From IMG/VR virus record IMGVR_UViG_3300022689_000116, positions 1 to 64,000 of that record: 64,000 bases of DNA; one strand, given 5' to 3'. A program made the translations under genes and the position numbers. Under the pieces are notes generated by a model, which did not search any database, was not told the origin of the DNA, and saw only the letters and a program-made list of their open reading frames with translations. Positions 7,596 through 19,400 of this stretch are shown here, one piece after another. The first letter of the stretch is position 1. Each line of letters begins with the position of its first letter. This DNA comes from a virus.

Positions 7596-10500
7596 TGGAT
7601 ATTAATAAAGGACTTGTTTTAGATGGTTTAGATATAAATAAACCTAATGGTAGCTGGGCTGTTGCCAAAAATATACTTATTTCAGAAGGTTGGAAGTCTG
7701 TTAAAAACGAATATGGTTTTGATGATTTGGATGATATTGAAGATTATATTCAAACTTTTTATGATGATGAAACTATATATTTTAATGCTGTAAGTTCCAT
7801 TTCTAATGATGAAGATATTTATATATTTGGTAACATTCGAGATGGTAATGATCTATATATGACCATAGTTAAATATGATGATGTTAATGACGAATATAGC
7901 ATTATAATGACTACTTATGAAAGTGGTTTAGATTATATATTTGATCATAGTTTAGTTATTGATATAGTTTATACTTATCTTCCTAATGGTGATTTTGTAT
8001 TAGCATGGTGTAATGGTATTTCTGATACTGCTATCGAACCAATGGTTTTAAATGTTGATACTAGAAATGAGTTTGTTCTTAAAAATAATATACTTGTAAA
8101 TGAAGAATTAATATTTCTATTTCCTAGAACTGATCATACTATTGTTAATACAGAAGTTGTTCAAAATGGAAATCTTCTTCCTGGTGTTTATTATATTACT
8201 GCAAGATTTATATTTGTAGATGATAGTACTAGTGAATGGTGTATGTTATCTCCTGCTGTTAAGATAGGTAGTAATCCTGATGAAATTACTGATGATGCTA
8301 TAAAAATACAAATTGATACTATTCGTGATATTCCTAGAAAAGGTATTGAAATAGCTTATATTCGTAAACATAAAGGAATTGTAAAGGCTTATAGATATGA
8401 AAAATTAAATGATATAGATTCTACAGATATAAGTAGTGTTAATAGGTTTAATGTTGGTACTGGTGTTAGTCTTGGTAATAGAACTGTACGTCATTTAAAT
8501 AGACCTAGAACATCTAGGGGTTTAACTGTAACTAAAGATTCAGATAATGTATTTAGTTATGTTTATGATTACGAATTTGTACTTACTGAAACAAAAGGTT
8601 ATGAAATAGATATTGATTCTATACTTGTAAAAAGAGCATTTTATGATAAATGTGAAACTGTAACTTTAAACAATAATAAACTTTATTTAGGTGGAGTTAA
8701 AGAACAAAAAGTAGATTTACATTATGAAAATTTGGCAAAACAAATCTATGTAGAATATACAGAAAGTACTTATGATAAAGGTGACCCTAAAAATAAAACT
8801 TTTGCCCCTGGTGAAGTTTATTCTCTTTATATTTATTTTGTATTAAAGGATAGTGGTTTATTAAGTATTCCTTATAATATTCCTGGTAGAGATGCAGTAC
8901 TACCTGATGATGCTGATTTTTTAGATTTGGAAAAAGATACTTCTGGAACTGTTCCTTCTAAAGTTGCTGGTTCTATTGAGTTTTCTACAGATTTACTTAA
9001 ACAAGATTATAAAGTAAATGGTATAAATAATATAAGTGTTACACTCATTCTTGGAGAACCTGTTAATTTTGGAGTTAATGATTATATAATGTTTGGAGAT
9101 GATTTTGATATAGAAAGTTCCACATTCGATGATGATTTCTTAGATGTTATTCAATCTTATTATAATACTTTATCTTTAGCAGGTAAAACCCAAAATTTCT
9201 TATTTAGTAGAGTTGTAGATGGTGATGGTAAAAAATTAATTATTACACATGATATTACTAGGATAGATGAAGATTATTGTTATAATAGTGGATATTTTTA
9301 TATTCGAATTCATGATGGTTCTTCTAACGTTACTGATAAATTTACAACAACCAATGAAGAAATAAATATAAAAAGAAGTTTTTTAATGACTGGGGCATAT
9401 ACTCCCAACTATCTTGGTATCAGTCCTGTTACAAATATGATGGGTTATTGGGAAAATGAAAGTTCTGTTGGTGGAGATAAACATCATAGATTTCCAACAC
9501 TTAGAACTTTAAGGTCAAATGGAAATTCTACTTTTGGACTTACTAGTTTTGCAAGGTTAGGTTTGAAAATATATAATATACATATACCTGAAAGTTTTAA
9601 AGATAAAGTTGATTATATAGGTGTAGCTGTAGCTAAAAGAACTAGTGAAGATAAAATGTATTATGGTGAAAGTTTAGCTTTTCCTTATTTTAAAGTTAGT
9701 GGAACTTCAAATCAATATACTACATTTACTCCGGAATTACATAAACATAGATATACTGATTTTCAAGTTTCACCTGCTGCTTCTACCCCTACTTATGATA
9801 CTCATGGATTTGCTCTTTATAATTTTGATATTTTAAATAATGATTTAAGAGTAAATATAAATCAATTTGTACCTGCTTATACTATTAATTATGGAAGTAC
9901 TAAAATTCTTGAATTAATAGGTACTGGAGATATTGCTAGTTATATGGGTTATTTGTTTAATACTAAAAATGCTAGTACAGCTATAAATGCTGAAGAAGTT
10001 GTTAATGTAGATTTTAATGCTATTGTACCTCACAATACTATTTTAAATTATGATTATGATTATGTTTCTGATTATGGAGTAAACACAAATCGATCAAATT
10101 ATAATAGAATAGCTAGGGATAATAATGTTGGTTCTATTTATAATAAGGCTGGTTCTAAACATATTTATTGTTTGACAGAAGATGGTAAAGATTTTTCTAA
10201 TGCTTATGCTACTGCTCCAACACCTTCTTCAAATTTAAATAGAGTGTTTCCTGATTCTGCTGCTACTGGTGGAGAATCTACTGCTGGTTCTAAAACTATT
10301 ACTCATACAGAATTTAAACTTGATTTTGGTTCTATATATTCTTATAAACGTAATGTATATGTTGATCCTAATAATAAAGATTTATTTGTTTTAAACAAAT
10401 TAGTAAGTATTGATGATTTTAATGGTACTATAGAAATTGATAATGATGGTGATTGTGTTATAAGTGAACATTTATTAAATCTTACATCTGATGCTTATAT

Positions 10501-12073
10501 TGATGAAGATACTGGTACTGACAGTGATAATGAAAAAAGAGCTTTAAGTGAAAATTATGCTAAAAATTCAAATCTTTGTATTACAAACCGATCTATTTAT
10601 AATTATTTAGGAACTTCCATATCAGACGTAAATAGAGTGTATGAGAAAGATTCTATTCAATCTAAAAGATATTTTGATGTATTGGGTGATCTATTAAAAA
10701 CACTTCAATATAATGCTTATGAGAAGCCTGAATACGGTTATGAAAATGATTATAATTCCTTACAGGATTTAGATGTACCAGTTTATTCAGAAGTTGAACA
10801 GATTGAATATAATAAGAATAAAATAGTATTTAGTAAATTATTGCAAAATGAAAGTGCTTCTATAAAAGCTTTGAAAACATTTCTTGTAGATAATTATTAC
10901 ATTCTTAGTTCTGATAAAGGTGGTATTGTTAATATATTATCTGAAAATAATAATCTTTATATTCAATGTAAAAAAGGTTTATTGTTTGCTAGAATAAAAG
11001 ATTATATTAATAGTGATGGTAAGAATGTTTATCTTGGTACTGGTGATATATTTGATCGTGTCCCTGATGAGATAAAATTTGCTAGAAATCGTTCTATTCA
11101 TTGTTCTCATAAGTTATCGTCTTTAATGTTTGATTTTGGATATGCTGTATTTGATGATTATAATAAAATATTAGTTACCTTTAATGGTAAAGAATTAGAT
11201 ATTCTTAGTAATAAAAATGCTTCTCAGTTTTTTAATAAATATTTTGATTTTAGATTAGGTACATATAATCCTTTGAAGTATCAAACTGAAGGTGTTGTTT
11301 TAACTTATGATAGGTTTAATAAAAATTTACATATTATTTGTAGAAATAATAGTAACCCTGTTTATTTTAATTTATCTTTTAATTACGGTATTAATAATTT
11401 TTTAAGTTTTCACGATTGGATTGGAGATATTCATATACAGCATAGAGATAATTTGTTAAGTATAAATCATAACGATGTTAGTGCTATTAATACTAATCCT
11501 TTGTTGAAGTATAATAAATTAGCTCCTGTTTTATATGCTCATAACAATAAATCAAAAAGAGCTATATTTTATAATGCAACTCTTTATAGTTCATATATGG
11601 ATATTATTATAAATGGTGGTACTCCTGAAAGTAAATTAATAGAAGTTATAAGGTGGAAAACTGAAGTTATTGATTTGTATAATAATATTAGTATGTATGA
11701 CAAAACATTCACTAAGATTATGCTTTATAATAAAGATCAATGTAGCGATTTTATTGATCTTGATAATCCTGCTCATGATTCTGATTGGTTTGATATGATT
11801 CAAAGAAATATTAATAACGAGTGGTTGTTTAATGCTTTTAGCGATGGTCGTATAAGTGATTTAGCTCCATTTATAACTAGTATTTTTAGAACACTTAATA
11901 CTTCTAATGTAAATACTTCTTCTAAAGATTGGTTTAACAATAGTGTTTTTGAAGGAGAATATGTCGTTATTCGATTGCTTTATAATAATGAAATTGATGG
12001 TATAACTGGAACTAATCAACATGAGATTGTATTTAATAGTATTGACGTTGAAGGTAAAATTTTAAAAAGATAA
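7595..12073 (+). CDS. Tail muzzle/stabilisation protein, 1492 aa
   Basis: The N-terminus (GLVLDGLDINKPNGSWAVAKNILISEGW) has the shape of the opening of P22 gp10-like tail stabilisation proteins, where a loop with N and G precedes a beta-propeller. The rest is long, beta-rich, acidic and Asn/Tyr-rich with no membrane segment. Length and position, after the connector genes and before the cargo proteins, match the muzzle protein that closes the tail of crAss-like phages. The previous stop overlaps its ATG, so it is translated with the connectors. The role is inferred from synteny. Confidence 0.6.
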   Translation: MDINKGLVLDGLDINKPNGSWAVAKNILISEGWKSVKNEYGFDDLDDIEDYIQTFYDDETIYFNAVSSISNDEDIYIFGNIRDGNDLYMTIVKYDDVNDEYSIIMTTYESGLDYIFDHSLVIDIVYTYLPNGDFVLAWCNGISDTAIEPMVLNVDTRNEFVLKNNILVNEELIFLFPRTDHTIVNTEVVQNGNLLPGVYYITARFIFVDDSTSEWCMLSPAVKIGSNPDEITDDAIKIQIDTIRDIPRKGIEIAYIRKHKGIVKAYRYEKLNDIDSTDISSVNRFNVGTGVSLGNRTVRHLNRPRTSRGLTVTKDSDNVFSYVYDYEFVLTETKGYEIDIDSILVKRAFYDKCETVTLNNNKLYLGGVKEQKVDLHYENLAKQIYVEYTESTYDKGDPKNKTFAPGEVYSLYIYFVLKDSGLLSIPYNIPGRDAVLPDDADFLDLEKDTSGTVPSKVAGSIEFSTDLLKQDYKVNGINNISVTLILGEPVNFGVNDYIMFGDDFDIESSTFDDDFLDVIQSYYNTLSLAGKTQNFLFSRVVDGDGKKLIITHDITRIDEDYCYNSGYFYIRIHDGSSNVTDKFTTTNEEINIKRSFLMTGAYTPNYLGISPVTNMMGYWENESSVGGDKHHRFPTLRTLRSNGNSTFGLTSFARLGLKIYNIHIPESFKDKVDYIGVAVAKRTSEDKMYYGESLAFPYFKVSGTSNQYTTFTPELHKHRYTDFQVSPAASTPTYDTHGFALYNFDILNNDLRVNINQFVPAYTINYGSTKILELIGTGDIASYMGYLFNTKNASTAINAEEVVNVDFNAIVPHNTILNYDYDYVSDYGVNTNRSNYNRIARDNNVGSIYNKAGSKHIYCLTEDGKDFSNAYATAPTPSSNLNRVFPDSAATGGESTAGSKTITHTEFKLDFGSIYSYKRNVYVDPNNKDLFVLNKLVSIDDFNGTIEIDNDGDCVISEHLLNLTSDAYIDEDTGTDSDNEKRALSENYAKNSNLCITNRSIYNYLGTSISDVNRVYEKDSIQSKRYFDVLGDLLKTLQYNAYEKPEYGYENDYNSLQDLDVPVYSEVEQIEYNKNKIVFSKLLQNESASIKALKTFLVDNYYILSSDKGGIVNILSENNNLYIQCKKGLLFARIKDYINSDGKNVYLGTGDIFDRVPDEIKFARNRSIHCSHKLSSLMFDFGYAVFDDYNKILVTFNGKELDILSNKNASQFFNKYFDFRLGTYNPLKYQTEGVVLTYDRFNKNLHIICRNNSNPVYFNLSFNYGINNFLSFHDWIGDIHIQHRDNLLSINHNDVSAINTNPLLKYNKLAPVLYAHNNKSKRAIFYNATLYSSYMDIIINGGTPESKLIEVIRWKTEVIDLYNNISMYDKTFTKIMLYNKDQCSDFIDLDNPAHDSDWFDMIQRNINNEWLFNAFSDGRISDLAPFITSIFRTLNTSNVNTSSKDWFNNSVFEGEYVVIRLLYNNEIDGITGTNQHEIVFNSIDVEGKILKR

Positions 12074-12084
12074 ATATATAAGCT

Positions 12085-13836
12085 ATGAAAGTAAAATTAA
12101 AATCTGGTAAAGTTATTACTAAAAAAAGTAATAAAAAAGTTTTAGGAGCTGCTGCTTTGGTAGGGGGTGCTATTAAAATTGGTTCAACACTTATTAAAAA
12201 TAAACAAGAAAAGGATGCTTTAGCTAAGAAAACTAAACTTGAAAAAGACTTGGCTATTCAAAGTATTATGAATCAAAGTAATATGGATGATGAAAATGAT
12301 CAAACTTTTTATAATCAGAATCCTGAACTTATTCATGGTGTTTCTACTGAAATACAAGCTTTAGGTAAAAAAGGTAAACCTGTTGATCTTTCTAAAACAC
12401 AAAGTATTCCTGAACTTGAATTTGTTTATAAACGTAAACCTGTTGTTCCTATAGATATTAAACCTAGTAATAAATATTCTCCTAGTACAACTTCTGACTG
12501 GACTTATTATGATGCTCAAGATAAATGGGTTTCTAATAAAAGAGATAATAAAGGTAAACTTATTCAATTAAGTCCTGAAGAATTTCATGCTCAGAATCCT
12601 GATATTGTAACTCAAGCAGGTTATAGAAAAAAAGCTATGGGTGCCAAAGGTTTAAATCCTTTATCTTCTGATGCTGCTATAGTAAATGCTGGTTCTCATG
12701 AAAGTGGTAATGATCTTGATCTTGGCGATATGCAAGTTGAAGGAGAAGAAATTGTTAGAGATAATGGTGATGTTATGTCGGATAGAGTAAATGGTATTAG
12801 TATTGCTGAATATGGAGAATCATTAGCTAGTATAAAAGGTGCTTTAGAAAAAGCTTCAAGACGTCTTAATAATTCTCAAAGAGGAGATGTTAAAAATATT
12901 ATAAGAACTATTGATAAAGATATGGATGAAGCTGTTGCTAAACAAGAACTTATCAAAGATAATATGGGACTTAATGACGATGGTAGTGAAAAAAGTTTAG
13001 GTTTTAGTTATATGGGTGATATTGTTAATAAACAAGCTAAAAAGATGGCTAGAAAAGAATCTTTTGATCTTTTTAAAAAGAACGCTGGTAATTTTCTAAA
13101 TGAGAATGAAAATCTTATTACATCTGGTGTCGATGCGGGTGTTTCTGTATTAGATAATATTCTTAATGCAAGACTTTTAAAACAAACTCCTGAAATTCCT
13201 ACTCCTGTTTATAATAAAGCTGCCAATCTTAAAACTAAAATTGATGTTAGTCCTCAGATTAGAACTGTCAATGAAGAACGAGATAAGTTTGATGAAGTCA
13301 TTGATGAAAATACTCGTTCTAGTAATACAGCTATTCAACGTAAAAGAGCTAATAAAAATAGTGCTGTAAAAGCTATCAATGATATTAATTCTAAGAAAGC
13401 TAATATTGAAGTTGGACTTGAAAATCAAGATGCTATGAATAAACAACAAGTTCGTACTTCCAATGTATATACTGGAAATCAATTTAGTAAAGATAAGCAA
13501 GAAAGAGAAGTTGATATTATAAGTGCTAAATCACAGAATAATGCTAATCTTTCAGGAGATTTAACAAGTGTTGTTGATAAGTTTAGAATGGCTAATTTTC
13601 AAGACAAACAACTCCTCAATGATAGTCTTAACTATTCTGACACTGGTGCTAATGCTAAAGCAGTTATGAGTGGAAAAATTAATGGTTTTGTTCTTCGTAA
13701 CTATGATGCATTGCTTAAACAATTTGCTACTGCTGGTCGTAGAGATGCTATTAAATGGATGTATAAACTTCAAAATAATACTGACCCTAGTGATGAAGAA
13801 GTTGATAAAATAATTAGTGAAACACTTGCAAATTAA
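12085..13836 (+). CDS. Virion cargo-type protein, 583 aa
   Basis: The N-terminus is basic with a small hydrophobic patch (KKVLGAAALVGGAIKIGSTLI, about residues 18-38). The remainder is low in aromatics and rich in K, N, D and S, with helical stretches and a C-terminal helix (NYDALLKQFATAGRRDAIKWMYKLQ). Such elongated, flexible proteins before the polymerase are stored inside crAss-like virions and ejected with DNA. A terminator follows directly, which probably lowers expression of the next genes relative to this one. The function is inferred from position and composition. Confidence 0.55.
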   Translation: MKVKLKSGKVITKKSNKKVLGAAALVGGAIKIGSTLIKNKQEKDALAKKTKLEKDLAIQSIMNQSNMDDENDQTFYNQNPELIHGVSTEIQALGKKGKPVDLSKTQSIPELEFVYKRKPVVPIDIKPSNKYSPSTTSDWTYYDAQDKWVSNKRDNKGKLIQLSPEEFHAQNPDIVTQAGYRKKAMGAKGLNPLSSDAAIVNAGSHESGNDLDLGDMQVEGEEIVRDNGDVMSDRVNGISIAEYGESLASIKGALEKASRRLNNSQRGDVKNIIRTIDKDMDEAVAKQELIKDNMGLNDDGSEKSLGFSYMGDIVNKQAKKMARKESFDLFKKNAGNFLNENENLITSGVDAGVSVLDNILNARLLKQTPEIPTPVYNKAANLKTKIDVSPQIRTVNEERDKFDEVIDENTRSSNTAIQRKRANKNSAVKAINDINSKKANIEVGLENQDAMNKQQVRTSNVYTGNQFSKDKQEREVDIISAKSQNNANLSGDLTSVVDKFRMANFQDKQLLNDSLNYSDTGANAKAVMSGKINGFVLRNYDALLKQFATAGRRDAIKWMYKLQNNTDPSDEEVDKIISETLAN

Positions 13837-13856
13837 AAATATTATAACTACATTTA

Positions 13857-13886
13857 AACCTCTTATTTTTCAATAAGGGGTTTTTT
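13857..13886 (+). terminator. Rho-independent terminator between the two cargo-type genes
   Basis: An 11-bp stem pairs AACCTCTTATT at 13857-13867 with AATAAGGGGTT at 13872-13882, with one G-T pair. The loop is TTTC and a T run follows. It stands 20 bases after the 583-residue gene and 24 bases before the next gene. It is the clearest break inside the rightward late block and is likely a partial terminator that sets protein ratios. Confidence 0.75.
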
Positions 13887-13909
13887 AACAAACTTAAAAC
13901 AGTAATAAA

Positions 13910-16426
13910 ATGGCTGATGTACCTATTTTTTCGTATAATGAACAAAGACCTGCTTTTATTGGTAAAGATGTTGAAGGTATCAAATCTTTAAATCAGGCAA
14001 TGGAACAAAAATATAACATGAATAAGCAAAATTATACGCTTATTGGTGATACTCTTGATGCACTTCAACAGTTAGATGTTGATAGTCCTATTAAACAACA
14101 AGCTATTGATGAATTTCAAACTCAATTTGATGATATTGTTAAAAATGGTAATTATGAAGATGCTGGTAAAATATTAGATGTTGCTTCTAATAAGATAAAA
14201 CGTAATAAAGCTTTAAAACAATCTGTAAGTAATTATGCTACTTATGCTGAGTGGACTCAAAAACTTAAAGATGACCCTAAAGGTTGGACTGATAAAGAAA
14301 TTAATGCAATAGTTTCAAAAAGTGTTAATGAATATGGTGGAGTACAGATTGACCCTGAAACTGGAGAACCTGTTGGTACTTTTAACACTTATGACCCTGG
14401 TGAAAAGATTAATATACTAGATGAATTAGGTGAAGGTATAAAAGATTTTGCTGCTGATAAAGGTGTTAGTGAATTTCAAGCTAGACAATTATTTGAAGGT
14501 AACGATGTTAATTTTGTAGCTTCTCAAACTACTAAAGAAGAAGTTACTAAAGATGATCTTTTAAAATATATTAAGGTTTATTATAAATACGATCCTGCTA
14601 TTACTAAATACTATGAAACAATAAATGTTATCAATAGTCAAAAAACTCCTGAACAATTAGATTATGATTTTGTAAGTACTGTAAATGATGCTGTATTTCT
14701 TCCTAGTTATTATAATTCAATGCCTAAATCATTTAAGGATGCTGTTAAAAAAGGAGATCAAGAAACTATTGATAATGAACGTAATAAATTCTTAGAATAT
14801 TTCATTAAAAAAGAATATGGTAAGGATGTTAGTATTAGTAAGATAAGAGAAGATATTAAAAGTAATGATCCTGAGGTTGTTAGTTTGGCTAAACAAGAAT
14901 TAGCTCATATAAACACAGAATTAGGTAAAGCTATTGCTTTTAATCAAGTTGCTGAAAAAGATGCTTATACTAAAGAAACTATTTCTAATAAATTCTTTGA
15001 TGATGATGTAGCTATGTATATGTTAAAGCAAAGAAATGAAAATCCTAATTTTGCTTTTGATTTTACTACACAACTTACAAACACTAATAATCCTTTAGCT
15101 GGTAAAAAACCATTGGCTCACATGAATGATAAAATCAATACTTTAGATAGTAATAAAAATGTTTATCAAGAACAAATGCAACAAGCTGGAAAAGATGCTG
15201 TTGCTAATGGTGAAGCTACATGGAATCCAACTACTAAATCTTACGATTGGGAAAATGATAATTCTGAAAATAAAAGGTTGTATGATGTAGCTAAAGCTAA
15301 ATACAATAGAACACAATATGAATTAGAAGCTTCTAAAGCTGTTAAAAAAGAAGCTGATGCTTATGTGAATGATAAACTTAAAAATAGCCCAGAAGCAAAA
15401 GCTAGAGAAGCTGAAAAGAAAACTCTTAGAGTAAATATTACATCGGATATTGACAAGGCTATTCGAAAAGCTAAAGAAGAATTAAATGCTGTAGATGGTA
15501 AAGATTTGCTTCCTGGTATCAAAGATCATAAACGAAAGAAATATAATAAACGTATTAAAGGTTTAAATTCTTTAAAACAAACTATGTCTAATCCTGAACT
15601 TTCTTCTGATCTTCTTTATAATGAAGAAACAATGATTGAAATAAATGATTTATTAGTACAGTCTAATGTACCTTATAAAAATATTCTTAATTATATATCT
15701 TTAAACAAAAAAGATAACAAGGTTAAAGAAGAAGCTTATAGAGAATATTTTGACGGTAGAGCTGTTACTGAAAAATCATATACCATGATTAATATTAATA
15801 GTGATGTTTCTTTAGGTGCAAAACACGTTGAAGCTAGATATCCCAAAGACAAGTCTGCCCATGTTATGTTAGACGATAGAGGTGTACCTATGGAACAAGA
15901 TGATTATCCTGAACAAATTAAAATTAATGGTATAAGTGCAGAAGAATTTGAAGATGGTTCTATTTATTTTGAAGGTAGTCCTGGTATTCTTAATAAAAAA
16001 ACTAACAAGATAGAATATGATAATACTAAAAAAGTTTTTATGAATGTTATAAATTCTTCTGTTTTGTATAAATGGGCTACTGACGAAATTGATAATGAAA
16101 ATCCTGTTGTGGCAAATACTGCTAGAAACTTTCTTTATCCTAGTGGATTTGAAGTTATTGGAACTAACGTTTTAGGTGTTTATGTTCCATTAATGAAAGA
16201 TGGTTTGGAATATGGTAAAATAAAACTTAAAGCTACTCCTGATATAAATGGAAAACCTGATCAAAATAATGTATTTTATACATTCACTTTAAATCCTGAA
16301 ATTAGAAATAAAATAAATAGTAGAAAAGATGTTACTGATGCTGAAAAACTTCCTAGTACTATGACTTTTGATAGTAAAGTTGAAGCTGAACAAACTTTAG
16401 GAATTATTGAACAATTAAATAAGTAA
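13910..16426 (+). CDS. Virion cargo/ejection-type protein, 838 aa
   Basis: The protein is strongly charged and mostly helical, with a long K/E-rich middle (about residues 430-560, such as KAREAEKKTLRVNITSDIDK). A short opening motif ADVPIFSYNEQRPAFIG precedes helices. There is no signal peptide or membrane segment. It is six bases upstream of the giant polymerase gene, so it is expressed and probably packaged with it. In crAss-like phages the genes here encode proteins stored in the capsid. I see no enzyme motif. Confidence 0.55.
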   Translation: MADVPIFSYNEQRPAFIGKDVEGIKSLNQAMEQKYNMNKQNYTLIGDTLDALQQLDVDSPIKQQAIDEFQTQFDDIVKNGNYEDAGKILDVASNKIKRNKALKQSVSNYATYAEWTQKLKDDPKGWTDKEINAIVSKSVNEYGGVQIDPETGEPVGTFNTYDPGEKINILDELGEGIKDFAADKGVSEFQARQLFEGNDVNFVASQTTKEEVTKDDLLKYIKVYYKYDPAITKYYETINVINSQKTPEQLDYDFVSTVNDAVFLPSYYNSMPKSFKDAVKKGDQETIDNERNKFLEYFIKKEYGKDVSISKIREDIKSNDPEVVSLAKQELAHINTELGKAIAFNQVAEKDAYTKETISNKFFDDDVAMYMLKQRNENPNFAFDFTTQLTNTNNPLAGKKPLAHMNDKINTLDSNKNVYQEQMQQAGKDAVANGEATWNPTTKSYDWENDNSENKRLYDVAKAKYNRTQYELEASKAVKKEADAYVNDKLKNSPEAKAREAEKKTLRVNITSDIDKAIRKAKEELNAVDGKDLLPGIKDHKRKKYNKRIKGLNSLKQTMSNPELSSDLLYNEETMIEINDLLVQSNVPYKNILNYISLNKKDNKVKEEAYREYFDGRAVTEKSYTMININSDVSLGAKHVEARYPKDKSAHVMLDDRGVPMEQDDYPEQIKINGISAEEFEDGSIYFEGSPGILNKKTNKIEYDNTKKVFMNVINSSVLYKWATDEIDNENPVVANTARNFLYPSGFEVIGTNVLGVYVPLMKDGLEYGKIKLKATPDINGKPDQNNVFYTFTLNPEIRNKINSRKDVTDAEKLPSTMTFDSKVEAEQTLGIIEQLNK

Positions 16427-16432
16427 CTTATT

Positions 16433-19400
16433 ATGGCAAATAAAAATACAATTCAGGAAATAGTTGCACCTGAAACAAGTGATCTTCTTAAAGAAGTTCA
16501 AAAATATAGCAATGTTAAACCAAACCCTATTGATAAAACAAAACCACTTACTTCTATAAATAGTGCAAAACAGCAATCTAAAATTGGAGATACAAAAATT
16601 TCTACAGAAGATTTAAACGTTATAGGTAAATATCTTAGTCCTTATGGTGGTATATATCCCGGAACTGATTTTAGAGAGAAAGCTGCACAAGTTCAAACTA
16701 CAGGTAATAAATGGTTTAATGGAGTTGTTAAATTCACAGGTAGAGTTGGAACATCTTTTCTAGAACCTTTTGTAGATATTGGATATGGTATTCCTTCTAT
16801 AATGGCTACTGGTAAATTTTCTGCTTTATATGACAATGATATAACTCAAGCTTTTGATGAGTTTAATAATCATCTTCAAAAACAATTTCCTAATTTTTAC
16901 ACTCATGCTGAAACTGATTCTAAAGCACTTAGTTTAAAGAATCTTACATCTGCTAATTTTTGGGCTGATAAAGTTTTAGGTGGTGCTGCTTTTACAGTTG
17001 GTACATTACTTAATGCTTATGCTACTGCTGGTATTGGAACTGCCCTTAGAGGCGGAGCTGCTTTAAAAGCTTTTAGAGCCGGTTTTAAAGAAATGAGTTT
17101 AGCTGCTGAAACAGAAAATGCTTTGAAAGCTATTAGTAGTAAAGCTGCTAGGGTTAGAACTGGAGATGCTATTCAAAATCTTGCCACAACTATTTTATCT
17201 GTTGCTGGAGAATCTGGTGTTGAAGCTAGGGATTTAGGTAACACACTTAAAGCTCAAATGGCTGATTATGTTAAACAAGGTCTTATTAGTCAAGAAGAAG
17301 CTAGTCGTCAAATTGAAAATGCTATGAATCTTGCTTTTGCAGCTAATGTTGCGATTGTTGGTACTTCTCAATTTATCCAATTTGGTAAACTTTATTCTAG
17401 AGGTTTTAAATCTGACAAACTTAATATATTCAAATTAGTTAAAGAAGGTGGTACATTTAAACCTACTTTACCCGAAACTGGTTTTGGTAAATTTGTAGCT
17501 AAATCAGCTGGTGGTAGAGCTATACTCAAAGATATACTTACTGAGAGTAAAGAAGAAGGTTTACAATATCTTACTCAAAAAACTTTAGAATATAAGTATG
17601 GTGCTGAAGTTTCTAAAGATATGACTGAATCTATTTCGCATGGTTTTAAAGAACTATTTGGAACTAAAGAAGGTATTGAAAATATGCTTATTGGTGCTAT
17701 ACTTGGTGGTGGTAGCCATTTAGGTAAAGCTGTAACTGGTAATGCAGAAAATCCTTATACTGCAAAAGTAAATAAAAGTAATGTTGTTGCTGATCTTGCT
17801 AATAGATATTTTTCAGATGATAATAATAAACTTAGGGATTTAGTTTCTAATGTTGGAGTATATACTGCTGCCAATGAACGTAAAGAATACTATCTTTCTA
17901 AAGATGATATTTTTAATTATAAAAATGAAGAATCGCAAGAGTTTGCTTCAATGGTTAAGAGTTTTGCTGATCTTGGTGCTATGGATGTTCTTTATGAACA
18001 AGTAGATGAAATAACTTCTATGAATGATGAAGAATATAATAAGATGTTTGGACAAGCCGAAGATGTTAAAGTTACTAAATCTAGAGAAGAACTATCTAGA
18101 GAGATTAAAGAAAAAGCTGAAGCTTTAGATCGTATAAATACTAATATAAATACTGCTTTTAACAATCATATACCAGCATATAAAAATAATTTATTTTATG
18201 TTTCAGCTATGATTGATGATGGTCGTAGACGTGAAGCTATTCTCAAAAATGAATTATCAGAAGTTACTGGTATTCAATATGAAGATTTTGCTAAGTTGAG
18301 AACTCAGAATTATAAAGATAGAGAACTAGCTAAAATTGAAAAGTCTAATAAGACTCCCGAAGAAAAACAAAAAGCTATTGATGAATTAGAAAGTCTTAAT
18401 AAAGAAACTTTAGATGATGCTTATAGTAAAGCTATCAATAATTGGATAACTGATAATAATCCTGACCTTACCGATACTGAAATAAAAACTCTTACTACTA
18501 AGTTAGATGATCTTACTAGATTACATGACAGACGACAAAACTTTATTGATACTTATAATTATATGGTATCAGAAAAAGGTATGGAAAATACTACTTTTGA
18601 AGGACTTTCAAAGAGTGCTGATAAAGATGCTCAAGAATCTATTAAAGAACTTCAAGCTTTACAAGAGAAGTTTCAGAAAGATATTAATGAAGGAAAACTC
18701 AATAAAAAAGAGATTGATAAAGCTATTATTGATGCTGAAGCTTTATATAAACTTAATGGTAGGGAATCTTTTAATAAATTAAAGAAAAATCTTACTAAAT
18801 TAAGAGATAACTATTATAATAAAAAGGGGAGTGACAATTCTTCCAATCCTACCGGGAAATCGAACAATACGAAAAATACGAAAGTTGAAGATACTTCTGA
18901 CATTAATGAAACTAATGATGATACATCTGTAGCTGAACCTACTCAAGAAGAAGTTGATCTTGAACAAGTTATGGCTGATACCGAGTTAGAAGATATTAAT
19001 GATGAAGTTATAGAAGAAGGTGATGTTAAAAATGTTAGTGAATTAAGAAATTCTAATCTTAGTCAAGATCAAGAAGGATTAATATTAGATGCTTTAGATG
19101 AAGCTAATAAACTTGAAGATACAGAAGGTGTTGATGAAGTTATAAAATCTCCTAAAAAGGTTAGTGGAGATCAAGCTAAGAAAGCTTTTATTCAACTATT
19201 TGATAGGCTTAGTCCTAATAGTATTTTCTCATGGAATCTTTCTAATAATATGCTTTATGATTTTGGAGCTATTATGGAAAAGATAAATGATGTTGCTGTT
19301 AAGAATGGTAAAGAACTTTCTCCTCAGGCTTTTCAAGTACTTCAAGGTTTTTATTTTGCATATGTTTATTCAACAGCTAAAGATCAAGCTAAGTATAAGA

